64,000 nucleotides of DNA, taken from assembly GCA_031550085.1 (NCBI GenBank), contig JAVBOY010000022.1:1-64000 (forward strand), in the 5' to 3' direction. This stretch comes from UBA4417 sp031550085 (GTDB taxonomy: Bacteria; Bacteroidota; Bacteroidia; Bacteroidales; UBA4417). Under the pieces are notes generated by a model that saw only the letters and a list, made by a program, of their open reading frames with translations, ran no database searches and had not been told where the DNA came from. Positions 52,839 to 60,441 of the stretch are shown here, piece by piece (the first letter of the stretch is position 1; every line of letters starts with the position of its first letter). Made by a program: the position numbers and the translations under genes.

Positions 52839-52870
52839 GATTTCCCCGTTCTATACCAGTGTGCGCAAAT

Positions 52871-52899
52871 AAAAAACGCCCCAAAGGGTTTTGGGGCGT
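52871..52899 (-). terminator. Terminator between the aldolase-like gene and hsp20
   Basis: ACGCCCCAAA/TTTGGGGCGT is a perfect 10-bp stem. On the minus strand it is followed by TTTTTATTTG, so it ends hsp20. Confidence 0.9.
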
Positions 52900-52935
52900 A
52901 AAAAAAACACAAATCCAGGATCGAAAACGAATCAA

Positions 52936-53373
52936 CTATTTTATGTCTATTTCTTTGATAGGGCGGGCTTCGGGTGTTGTATTTTTAGGAATCATCACCG
53001 TTAACACACCGTCTTTTTGGGAAGCCGAAATTTTTTCGGTATCCGCATAATTGGGCAGGTTAAAACTCCGGCTAAAGGAAGTGTGCCCGAACTCCTTCCT
53101 GAGAAACTTCGAATCTTTATCGTGCTCCTCTTTGTGAATTTCTTTTTCGGCTGAAATTTCAAGAATATTTTTATCCAGTTTGATCTTGAAATCTTTCTTT
53201 TCCAGCCCGGGAGCAGCCACTTCGATTTTGAAGTCGTTCGCCGTTTCAATTACATTAATTGCCGGCATCATATTGATATTGTCCCGGTCCAAAAAATTGC
53301 TTAAAAAATCATCGTTCCAACCTTGGAAAAAAGAAGGCAGAAAATTGTTTCCTCTCTTTACAATAGATGACAT
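52936..53373 (-). CDS. Hsp20/alpha-crystallin small heat-shock protein
   Basis: A 145-residue chaperone. The N-terminal arm (SIVKRGNNFLPSFFQGW) precedes the alpha-crystallin domain (about 40-130: FKIEVAAPGLEKKDFKIKL, FSRSFNLPNYADTEKISAS, DGVLTVMIPK) and the short C-terminus. It holds unfolded proteins under stress. The start has a full Shine-Dalgarno match, AAGGAGG at 53381-53387, seven bases before the ATG, which is rare in this window. A good terminator follows. Confidence 0.95.
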   Translation of the reverse strand: MSSIVKRGNNFLPSFFQGWNDDFLSNFLDRDNINMMPAINVIETANDFKIEVAAPGLEKKDFKIKLDKNILEISAEKEIHKEEHDKDSKFLRKEFGHTSFSRSFNLPNYADTEKISASQKDGVLTVMIPKNTTPEARPIKEIDIK

Positions 53374-53380
53374 AATAATT

Positions 53381-53387
53381 CCTCCTT
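53381..53387 (-). promoter_or_regulatory. Strong Shine-Dalgarno site (AAGGAGG) of hsp20
   Basis: Minus-strand AAGGAGG lies seven bases before the hsp20 ATG. Most genes here lack any such site. Confidence 0.75.
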
Positions 53388-53742
53388 GGTTAAAATTTAT
53401 ACATAGGGTAACTAGATCAGGTAAATTTATCCTAAAAAATAAACAACACCCCCCAAGAATGGTTTATCCGTTTGGGAAAATTAACAACGGGACGATTGCT
53501 TGCAAACCATTCGAACGACTTCCGACCGGAATCCATGTTTTTTATAAAGATTTCGCCACTACGTGGCTTATCCATTTTTTATATATCCATTCCCACAAAA
53601 ATTTTGCCAGTACGTGACCATTGCCTGTTTAGCTTCATTGCTGCGATATCTTTTGGAATAAAAAAAGAACAAACAGCGTTATTGCAATCGCTTTATTGGA
53701 AGGCTGTTCAGCGTCCCTCCAAAAGGGCCTGTTCTTTTGGTC

Positions 53743-53783
53743 AAAAGGGGCTGATCTTTTTCCAAAGAGATCAGCCCCTTTTT
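53743..53783. terminator. Perfect 15-bp hairpin with U tracts, no gene assigned
   Basis: AAAAGGGGCTGATCT pairs perfectly with AGATCAGCCCCTTTT across a 10-base loop, with five T on the plus strand and four T on the minus strand. It looks like a bidirectional terminator, but the nearest coding genes are over 350 bases away. Confidence 0.7.
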
Positions 53784-53840
53784 GCGAATGGATCCTTTCC
53801 GTTGTGTCGCGGGTTTTCAATAAAAAAAAACAGAACGTCC

Positions 53841-53935
53841 GGCGGCGTTAGCCTCCCTTTGCTCCTCCAAAGGAGGGGAATCCTTCGCCGTCATTTTTTA
53901 GAAACAAGCTTCGCTTGTAAAAAAATACCGGACGA
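53841..53935. repeat. Copy 1 of the CTCCAAAGGAGGGGAATCC repeat
   Basis: GGCGGCGTTAGCCTCC, CTCCTCCAAAGGAGGGGAA and TCCTTCGCCGTC, then a small palindrome ACAAGCTTCGCTTGT. An inverted relative is at 58426-58507, and a fragment GGCGGCGTTAGCCTCCCC lies at 54851-54876 against the inverted-repeat element. Confidence 0.6.
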
Positions 53936-54191
53936 AGGCAAATCCTTAGCCGAACTCAGAAATCGCAAAGCAAAGACAACGGCTTTTCGTTGCTGTTTTA
54001 AACAGTTTTTCCTTAAAAATCTTGTCAGGTAAATCGTATTCTTCCGTACAAGAATTGTATCCGGTTTTATATATTTGTAGTCTTTTCCAAAGAAGGTCAT
54101 GCTGTTGACTCTTTGGGGAATGAGTTCCCTTTTTTGGGGAAGATAAAATGCCAGCAATTTCAACATAAATCATCATTAATTTTTAACCGGA

Positions 54192-54824
54192 ATGAAGACA
54201 CAAATCATCGTTTTAGGGATTACAGCAGTGGTTTTGATCATTTATTTTATGTGGTCGAGATATATAAAAAAAAGCGGGCCGGGTCGTGCTGCCACAAGAC
54301 CATCCCCCAATTACCTCCCCGAAAAGGAAGTCCCCAATGACAAACTTGTGATTGTAAGCAATATAACAAGTATGGAAATTGACCGTATTCTGACCGGTTT
54401 TTGCAATAGCTACAATAAAGAACGTTACCGGTCGCTACCGAGGCTTTACAAATTAAATGATAGCCAATTTGCAGTTACCTTTCCGTATGACATTGAATTC
54501 ACGATCTTTTGTTACTTTCTAAATTACGTTCGTTACCCTATGGGATTTGAAAAGTCTTTTGACGTTACGGGTTGGACAACGACAAAAAGCGGAGAAACCT
54601 GGATCACAGAAAAAAGCGCCGGTAAAAGAGTGATGTTGTTTGTTCCGGCTGGTGATACGGAGTATGACAACGTGTATCTGACAACGGACGACAACATCGG
54701 ATACAAACTTGGTTTTGCGCTTCGCGAAGAAAAACAGTTATTGGATTTTCCGGAAAAAAGTTTTGTCAAACCCCAAATTGAAATTGGAGCACTGGCCCCA
54801 AAGGAATTTAAGGATTATAAATAA
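54192..54824 (+). CDS. Single-pass membrane protein of unknown function
   Basis: A 210-residue protein with an N-terminal membrane helix (about 5-22) and a soluble domain of mixed helix and strand (for example VIVSNITSMEIDRILTGFCNSYN, FAVTFPYDIEFTIFCYFLNYV and WITEKSAGKRVMLFVPAGD). No family is recognised. The soluble part probably faces the cytosol, because the helix lacks a signal-peptide cleavage site and is followed by basic residues. The gene is flanked by repeats on both sides. Confidence 0.65.
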   Translation: MKTQIIVLGITAVVLIIYFMWSRYIKKSGPGRAATRPSPNYLPEKEVPNDKLVIVSNITSMEIDRILTGFCNSYNKERYRSLPRLYKLNDSQFAVTFPYDIEFTIFCYFLNYVRYPMGFEKSFDVTGWTTTKSGETWITEKSAGKRVMLFVPAGDTEYDNVYLTTDDNIGYKLGFALREEKQLLDFPEKSFVKPQIEIGALAPKEFKDYK

Positions 54825-54877
54825 GGAAACGGTTACCGATTTCCCTGTTCGGCGGCGTTAGCCTCCCCTTGCCCCCG

Positions 54878-55028
54878 GCTGTTAAGTTCTGATTGTCCCT
54901 ACGGGGACTAAATATGAATAATCGTGCGTGAAACGCACAGCAGAGAATACTTCTCTAAAACCTCGTCCACGAAGTGGGTGAACAATCGGGCAATTTGCCC
55001 GCTTCGCGGACTCAAAGAACTTAACAGC
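54878..55028. mobile_element. MITE-like element, copy 1 (13-bp terminal inverted repeats)
   Basis: The ends are GCTGTTAAGTTCT (54878-54890) and AGAACTTAACAGC (55016-55028), a perfect 13-bp inverted repeat. The inside contains short palindromes (GTCCCTACGGGGAC, GTGCGTGAAACGCAC, GTCCACGAAGTGGGTG and GGGCAATTTGCCC) and no ORF. Copy 2 at 58509-58730 has the same ends in the opposite orientation. It abuts a fragment of the CTCC repeat on its left and ends nine bases from the comF stop codon. Confidence 0.7.
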
Positions 55029-55036
55029 CCCACCGT

Positions 55037-55756
55037 TTACCGGGAAGCAAACCCCAACGCAGCAATGCTGATTTTGACCCCGTCGATCCGGGAAAGAGTT
55101 TGAACGCAAGCGTCCAAAGTCGCTCCGGTCGTAATGACATCGTCCACCAGCAACAAATGCTTGCCGGCAAGCGCTTCAGGAGTTGTTACCAAAAATTTTT
55201 CAGATACGTTGTCCCAACGCTCCTCCCGCGTCTTTTTAGTTTGGGTCTTGGTGGCAAAGGCACGGACAAACGAGGTGGTATCCACAGGAATATCCAGGGA
55301 TTGCGATAAGCCGGACGCTATTTGTTCGCTTTGGTTATAGCCGCGTTCGTGCAAGCGTTTGGGATGCAAGGGCACAGGAACAATCAAATCCAGCGTCGAA
55401 AACCGCGCCGATGCTTTCAATTCCTGTCCCAGCAATTTTCCCAGATAGACGCCGATTTCTTTATGCCCTCCATATTTCAGTTGGTGAATCAAATGTTGCA
55501 CCGTTCCTTTTTTGGCAAAAAAATACAAGGCTGTTGCACTTTCAAACGGGAAACGCCCCCAAAACAATTGCTCCAACGGATTGTCCTCATAATCCTGAAA
55601 ATGCGTTTTCGGCAAACCGAAAACACAGGATGTGCATAGGACTTCTTCCGTTTTCAACAACGATTCGCCGCAGGCAAAACAAGCTTTGGGATAAAACAAC
55701 GAGAAAAAGTCACCGACCGTCTCTCCCGCTCTTTGAATAATCAACGGGTTCTTCAT
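55037..55756 (-). CDS. ComF-family phosphoribosyltransferase-like protein
   Basis: A 239-residue protein with a Cys cluster near the N-terminus (ACFACGESLLKTEEVLCTSC, a zinc-ribbon pattern) and a PRTase-type domain with the PRPP motif LLVDDVITTGATLDAC. Other conserved parts are LIHQLKYGGHKEIGVYLGK and VPLHPKRLHERGYNQSEQIA. ComF is required for DNA uptake in competent bacteria, but most homologues have no proven role. It overlaps aroK by four bases (ATGA), so the two are cotranscribed and translationally coupled. Confidence 0.92.
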   Translation of the reverse strand: MKNPLIIQRAGETVGDFFSLFYPKACFACGESLLKTEEVLCTSCVFGLPKTHFQDYEDNPLEQLFWGRFPFESATALYFFAKKGTVQHLIHQLKYGGHKEIGVYLGKLLGQELKASARFSTLDLIVPVPLHPKRLHERGYNQSEQIASGLSQSLDIPVDTTSFVRAFATKTQTKKTREERWDNVSEKFLVTTPEALAGKHLLLVDDVITTGATLDACVQTLSRIDGVKISIAALGFASR

Positions 55757-56265
55757 TGGCTTTGATATTGTTTTAACTGTCCGGCAAGCACCGGAATGGT
55801 AATTTCCTGCAAATCGACAACAAGCTGCGCCTGATTGTAAACGGATTCCCGTTGCCGGAGGTGTTCTCCAACAAACGATTCCAGCGCTTCATCCGGAATA
55901 TCCCTCAAAAGCGGGCGTTTTTCTTTCCCCGGACGCAAACGCCTTGCCAATCTCCCAACCGGAGTTTTCAAATATACGGTTATACCGCTCTGGTTCATCA
56001 ACGCCATATTTTCATGAAACAACGGCGCGCCCCCTCCTACCGAAATAACGGCCTCTTCTTTTTTATGAATCAATTGCAGTAAAATTTGGTGTTCGCATTC
56101 GCGAAAATAAGTTTCTCCTTTCGCTTCAAACAACCGGGCAATGGTACAGCCTTCTGCTTTTACGATTTCTTCATCCAGATCGTAAAACGGCAACTGCATC
56201 AGCCTTGCCAACCGCTTGCCGGCAGTAGTTTTTCCCGAAGCCATATATCCGATTAGGAAGTACAT
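55753..56265 (-). CDS. aroK: Shikimate kinase
   Basis: A 170-residue kinase of the aromatic amino acid pathway. The P-loop GYMASGKTTAGKRLA (residues 6-20), the shikimate-binding DLDEEIVKAEG, ETYFRECE (Arg) and SVGGGAPLF, and the lid region RLARRLRPGKEKRPLL are all present. It starts the aroK-comF pair. Its upstream region is repetitive filler with no clear promoter box. Confidence 0.95.
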   Translation of the reverse strand: MYFLIGYMASGKTTAGKRLARLMQLPFYDLDEEIVKAEGCTIARLFEAKGETYFRECEHQILLQLIHKKEEAVISVGGGAPLFHENMALMNQSGITVYLKTPVGRLARRLRPGKEKRPLLRDIPDEALESFVGEHLRQRESVYNQAQLVVDLQEITIPVLAGQLKQYQSQ

Positions 56266-56872
56266 TGGGTGTTGAATTGTTGAATTGTTGAGTTGTTGAA
56301 TTGTTTATTTGTGAAGCGTGAACGGTGAAGGGTGAAATGCCTGTTGAATTGTTTAAGTGTTTAATTGTTTATTGGGTACAGGGTAAAAGGTGAATGGAAC
56401 AAGGTTTGTTATTCGTTTTTTTTGTTCGTTTACTCATCACCCGTTACTCGTCACTAGTTTACTCATTAAATGCTTGCTTTTGTTTATCAGGATAATTAAA
56501 TCTAATAATATTCTATTTTAATCGCATAACGTGAAATGCCTGTTTAATCGTTTATTTGTGAAGCGTGAACCGTGAAGGGTGAGCTGACCTGTTTAATTGT
56601 TTATTGGGTGCAGGGTATAGGGTAAAAGGTGAATGGTAAACTTGTTACCCGTAAACCTGTTAACGAATCATTTTCAATTCTCAATTCTCCATTTTCAATT
56701 ATCTTGTTTACCCGTTACCCGTCACCAAACCTCACTTTCAATTTTATTCGGCTTCGCCTCATGAGATCGCTTCGCTAAGTTCAATTCTCCATTTTCAATC
56801 AATTAAACCCCGTTTACTAGCCAACTCGTTCTCTCGTATCTAAAACTTGCCATCACTTTCAATTCTCCATTT
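56266..56872. repeat. 600-base repetitive intergenic filler
   Basis: The sequence is a mosaic of phrases such as TTGAATTGTTGAGTTG, GTGAAGCGTGAACCGTG, CTCAATTCTCCATTTTC and TTTACTCATCACCCG. It contains an inverted copy of the ATGCGATTAAAATAG motif (56488-56529). The left-hand end of the fucosidase gene reads into this filler. Confidence 0.7.
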
Positions 56873-58303
56873 TCAATTTTCAATTCTAAAAGTCCACGCA
56901 TGCCGGCAAGGGGGATTTTTACGCAGTTTCTCGGGAATGGTGATGGTGGTGACACCCTTCCCTGTTTTCCATTTCAAAGCGCCCTTGGCTCCCAACAGGG
57001 TGATTTTGGCTTTTGCCTCGGGGGTAATTCCGTTTAGTACTATTGTTTTCGGCAACATCGTTTCGTCTTCGGCGGCTAAATAAATGGCATTCACAGCGCC
57101 GTTTTTATTTTGCGTAAAGCAAATATTCCCTTCTTTGTAAGGTGCCATGGGGCGCGTGGCGTAAATGGCATCGCCGTTTACCTTCATCCATTCGCCGATT
57201 TCGGCCATGCGCTGGTACGCTTCCGGATGCCAGTCGCCTTGCGGCGAAGGGCCTACATTCAAAAGGTAATTTCCGCCTTTCGCGACAATATCCACCAGGT
57301 TGTGGATAATTTTCCAGGCAGGTTTGTACACATCATTGGGAACATAACTCCAGGAGGTCGCCAGGGTCATGCAAGTTTCCCAGGGATACTCATAAGGTTT
57401 GTCGGGAATTTGCTGCTCAGGCGTGCGGTAGTTTTCATATTCGGTAGCCAAAGCGCGGTCGACAACAAGCAGGCCGGGTTGTTTGCTGCGTCCCATGGCG
57501 GCAATACCTGCCATATCGATATCCTGATTGTAAAAATTGCCGTAAGTTCCCGGCAGGGGCGCTTTGGTATTTTGCTGCACCCAGGCGCCGTCCAACCAAA
57601 GGATGTCGACGTTGCCGTAATCGCTCAGGATCTCCGAGATTTGATTGTAGGTAAAGTTTCTAAACGACTTCCAGCGTTCGGGATATTTCTCGGGGTCGTA
57701 GTTGACGTTGCGGTTTTTAGGCGGAAAGTACGACCACCAGTAATCTTGCGAGTGCCAATCGGGTTTGCTGAAATAAGCGCCCACCCAAAAGTTTTCCTTT
57801 TGAAAGGCATTGCAAATTTCTTTGGCTACGTTGGCCCTGGGATTCGTATGGAAAGGCGTTTGGACGTCTGTGATTTTGTAATCAGTTTGTTTGGTATCGA
57901 ACATGCAAAAACCGTCGTGGTGCTTAAAGGTAAAAATCACATACTTAAATCCGGCCGTTTTGGCAGCTTGCGCCCATTTCTCAGGGTTAAAATCCGTCGG
58001 ATTAAACGTTTTCTGCAACCCTTCGTATGCCTTTTTGTATTCAAAATAGTTTTGTGCCGACGGGCCACGACGTTGCGTCCAGTCTTCGTCTTCGGGACAA
58101 AGGCTCCACGATTCCACAATCCCCCATTGGCTATACGTGCCCCAATGCATAAAAATACCGAATTTCAGATCCTGCCAGGCTTCCAACTTTTCCCGTACCT
58201 GCGGGTCGGCAGGCCAGGTATAGGGATGATCCATTTCGGTATGTTGTGCAAAACCGGATCTCAGGAAAAGTAAAAACAGGAAGATTGTCAAGGTGTATTT
58301 CAT
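56873..58303 (-). CDS. Alpha-L-fucosidase (GH29), secreted
   Basis: A 476-residue GH29 enzyme that removes terminal alpha-fucose. It has a signal peptide ending near GFAQ, the N-terminal motif KFGIFMHWGTYSQWG, the substrate-binding TFKHHDGFCMF, and the nucleophile Asp in VDILWLDGAW. The segment GNYLLNVGPSPQGDWH closes the barrel, followed by a small beta domain. ATG 58303 gives the signal peptide; a frame extension to 58336 covers the promoter box TAGCTTTG. The last codons and the stop lie in the filler phrase AATTGAAAATTGAAAATGG, so the present C-terminus may be secondary. Confidence 0.92.
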   Translation of the reverse strand: MKYTLTIFLFLLFLRSGFAQHTEMDHPYTWPADPQVREKLEAWQDLKFGIFMHWGTYSQWGIVESWSLCPEDEDWTQRRGPSAQNYFEYKKAYEGLQKTFNPTDFNPEKWAQAAKTAGFKYVIFTFKHHDGFCMFDTKQTDYKITDVQTPFHTNPRANVAKEICNAFQKENFWVGAYFSKPDWHSQDYWWSYFPPKNRNVNYDPEKYPERWKSFRNFTYNQISEILSDYGNVDILWLDGAWVQQNTKAPLPGTYGNFYNQDIDMAGIAAMGRSKQPGLLVVDRALATEYENYRTPEQQIPDKPYEYPWETCMTLATSWSYVPNDVYKPAWKIIHNLVDIVAKGGNYLLNVGPSPQGDWHPEAYQRMAEIGEWMKVNGDAIYATRPMAPYKEGNICFTQNKNGAVNAIYLAAEDETMLPKTIVLNGITPEAKAKITLLGAKGALKWKTGKGVTTITIPEKLRKNPPCRHAWTFRIEN

Positions 58304-58333
58304 GGTCTGTAGAAGTTTTTTACTATCGTTTCG

Positions 58334-58341
58334 CAAAGCTA
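58334..58341 (-). promoter_or_regulatory. -7 box (TAGCTTTG) for the fucosidase gene
   Basis: Minus-strand TAGCTTTGC is a perfect match, 30 bases before the ATG. Confidence 0.65.
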
Positions 58342-58425
58342 TGTTTTTTTTGAAACGGTTTTACAAAACCACAGGGTTCAGCAATGATTTTAGTGCCTTG
58401 CTTTGTAATTTCTAAATCAGGTTAA

Positions 58426-58507
58426 GGCGTTGCCTTTTGCAAGTGAAGCTTGTTTGTAAAAAAAAACGACGGAGAAGGATTCCCCTCCTTTGGAGGGGCA
58501 AGGGTAG
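58426..58507. repeat. Inverted copy of the CTCCAAAGGAGGGGAATCC repeat
   Basis: Read on the minus strand this segment matches 53841-53935 through GCCCCTCCAAAGGAGGGG and AATCCTTCTCCGTCG, then AAACAAGCTTCACTTG. It directly abuts copy 2 of the inverted-repeat element at 58509. Confidence 0.6.
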
Positions 58508-58508
58508 G

Positions 58509-58730
58509 GCTGTTAAGTTCTTTGAGTCCACGAAGCGGGCAAATATAAATAACTGCGGGTGTAACCCGTGGAAAAGAGTAACGATCCAAGGATTCGTCCG
58601 CGAAGTGGGCGAACAATCAGGTAATTCGCCCACTTCGTGGACGAGGTTTTAGAGAAGGATTCTCTTCTGTGCGCTTCACGCACGGCTATTCATATTTAGT
58701 CCCGGTTGGGACTAATCAGAACTTAACAGC
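58509..58730. mobile_element. MITE-like element, copy 2 (13-bp terminal inverted repeats)
   Basis: The ends GCTGTTAAGTTCT (58509-58521) and AGAACTTAACAGC (58718-58730) are the same as in copy 1 (54878-55028). Read on the minus strand, the inside matches copy 1 (GGGACTAAATATGAATA, GTGCGTGAAGCGCAC and CTTCTCTAAAACCTCGTCC), with about 70 extra bases in the middle. No ORF is present, so movement would need a transposase in trans. Confidence 0.7.
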
Positions 58731-58747
58731 TTTGCAGTAAACGGGTA

Positions 58748-60037
58748 TTAATACCGTTTGCTGCTGTCGAATATTCCCGATCCGATCAGTTGGTCGTAGC
58801 GGCTGCCCCGTTCGCGGTAGTACACCAGAATGGTGTAAGTATTGGAGGTTTCCTGGAAGCTTCCTTCAAAAGAAATATCGTCGGCTGTGGTTGACCCCTT
58901 GGGTATCAAGGTGTAAATGTAGTTGTAAAAACCTTGCTTCAGATATAACGTGGCTTCGTAGCTACGTTGTGAATAAATGTATTGCATTTGATTTTCCGGG
59001 GTACATTCCCATCCGTTGAACTGTCCGCGGACATATACCTGCCCGTCTGCCCGGGTGGGATTGGACATCAGGAAAGTCACCCAGGCATATTCGCCTTCGG
59101 TGTCTACGTCGTTCCGGTCCTCCGTCCGCAATTCGAAATTCCCGTTCCGGTCGGTTTCCGAAAAATAAGTCCGGCGCGGTTTGGTTTCCCACAGGTTGAA
59201 TACATACCCCGAATCGGTTAATACGATCCGGTGGACTTTGTCGGTGGCATATTTGGTGCTGATCGTGCTGAAACGCCGGAATTCGTTTCCTCCCCAAAAC
59301 TGGTTGCTTCTGTCGTGGTACGAATAATCCAGGGCATTGTTGCGGACCATATAAGGCTTGAGCGTGGTCAAGGCATTGTCCCAACGGTTGTTTTGTAAAA
59401 TGGCCACTTTTACATCTTGCTGCGGATTGAACAAAACCGTGCCGGGAGTCGAAACCGTGAAATTAATTTCTTGTTTGGTTTCAAAATCGTCGACGGTTGA
59501 AGCCCGCGAAATTTGTCCCTGAATGGTAACTTTGGGCTCAACGACCAGGATGCGGCGGGTAAAGGCGATTTCTTCCTTTCCCGAATAACCTACGTAAAAC
59601 ACTTTCAGCAAATAGTTACCCGAAAGTTTTACCGCCATTTCCTCGTTCGGAAATGTAAAGGAGTAATGGGTGTAAAGCTGGATGGTGTTAAACGATTGGG
59701 CATAGGTGTGGATGTTGCTTTCGGTAAAACCACTGATGTAATCGTTTTGCCAGATATCGGAGGGTTGCCAGTTAGCATCGCAATGGGTAACCGAGAAACG
59801 GTATGATTTTACATCTCCGTCCAAATCGTCGAATTCGCCGTGAATGGCATCGCCGGAATTCAGCATGATGATGGGAGCGGAGTATTTGATATCCGATTTA
59901 CACACAACGACCGAACGGATGTTTTTGGAAAAAATGCAGTCTTCATTCCGTTCCAAACGTTTTTGTTGATAATCGTTTAGTTGGGCTTGCCCCGGCAAAC
60001 AAAAGAAGGAAAACAGCAGGATAAAAATAAAACGCAT
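58748..60037 (-). CDS. Type IX secretion system plug protein (DUF5103 family)
   Basis: A 429-residue protein with a signal peptide ending near GQAQ. The conserved beginning (VVVCKSDIKYSAPIIMLNSGDAIHGEFDDLDGDV, RFSVTHCDANWQPSDIWQNDYISGF) is the first domain of the family once called DUF5103 and now named after the SprA plug protein, which closes the SprA channel of the type IX system from the periplasm. The C-terminal part is an Ig-like region with GQFNGWECTPEN. Its presence far from other T9SS genes is normal in Bacteroidetes. Together with the PorE-like protein and the sorting-domain proteins it shows a working T9SS in this organism. Confidence 0.85.
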   Translation of the reverse strand: MRFIFILLFSFFCLPGQAQLNDYQQKRLERNEDCIFSKNIRSVVVCKSDIKYSAPIIMLNSGDAIHGEFDDLDGDVKSYRFSVTHCDANWQPSDIWQNDYISGFTESNIHTYAQSFNTIQLYTHYSFTFPNEEMAVKLSGNYLLKVFYVGYSGKEEIAFTRRILVVEPKVTIQGQISRASTVDDFETKQEINFTVSTPGTVLFNPQQDVKVAILQNNRWDNALTTLKPYMVRNNALDYSYHDRSNQFWGGNEFRRFSTISTKYATDKVHRIVLTDSGYVFNLWETKPRRTYFSETDRNGNFELRTEDRNDVDTEGEYAWVTFLMSNPTRADGQVYVRGQFNGWECTPENQMQYIYSQRSYEATLYLKQGFYNYIYTLIPKGSTTADDISFEGSFQETSNTYTILVYYRERGSRYDQLIGSGIFDSSKRY

Positions 60038-60441
60038 TTTAATGGAAGATTACGAATAGTTCGATGAATATAAACGATCTTAAGTACAGGAAAAATTAGT
60101 TTGCACTATTATTTCCAACCACTTGCACTTTTATTGTTAAGAATAATATTTCGCAGCTACGCTGCTTTTGGAATTATTGTATTCTAAATTTTCTACAGAG
60201 ATTCCGCGGCAATGCCGCTTTGTAAGCCACATCGTGGCGAAATCTTTGTTGCATAAAATCAGAATCAGATTATAAAGCAGCGTAGCTGCGACATCTTGGT
60301 TATCAAATGGTTTTATAGAGATTGAAATTTTTGAAATAATAGAATCTAAATTGTACTAACACTAAATACAAGAGAATAACGAATGCTGGTCAGGCTAAAG
60401 TAAAACTGCATTTTCGTTACCCGTCAATCATTACCAATAAT
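60038..60441. other. 400-base gap holding an 18-bp inverted-repeat element
   Basis: No gene is seen. The gap contains the 141-bp element listed separately (60151-60291). Confidence 0.5.
60151..60291. mobile_element. 141-bp element with perfect 18-bp terminal inverted repeats
   Basis: TCGCAGCTACGCTGCTTT (60151-60168) and AAAGCAGCGTAGCTGCGA (60274-60291) are perfect inverted repeats. The core has GATTCCGCGGCAATGCCGC and AAGCCACATCGTGGCG, relatives of the repeats at 23833, 53547 and 63154. There is no ORF. It may be a MITE-like element or a nested hairpin repeat. Confidence 0.6.

Larger units (their letters stand above)
53390..54191. other. 800-base gap with small repeats and a strong hairpin
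   Basis: No gene is supported; a 186-codon plus-strand frame runs across repeats and a terminator and is rejected. The gap holds an inverted copy of the AAGCCACGTAGTGGCG repeat (53547-53571), a perfect 15-bp hairpin (53743-53783) and a CTCCAAAGGAGGGGAATCC repeat (53841-53935) that recurs near 58426-58507. Confidence 0.55.

Noticed and set aside
53472..54032. 186-codon plus-strand open frame
   Set aside because: It runs across a perfect terminator hairpin and two dispersed repeats, has no signal, domain or sensible composition, and has no start context.
57110..58273. 387-codon open frame antisense to the fucosidase
   Set aside because: The opposite strand encodes a complete GH29 enzyme; this frame is a by-product of its codon use.
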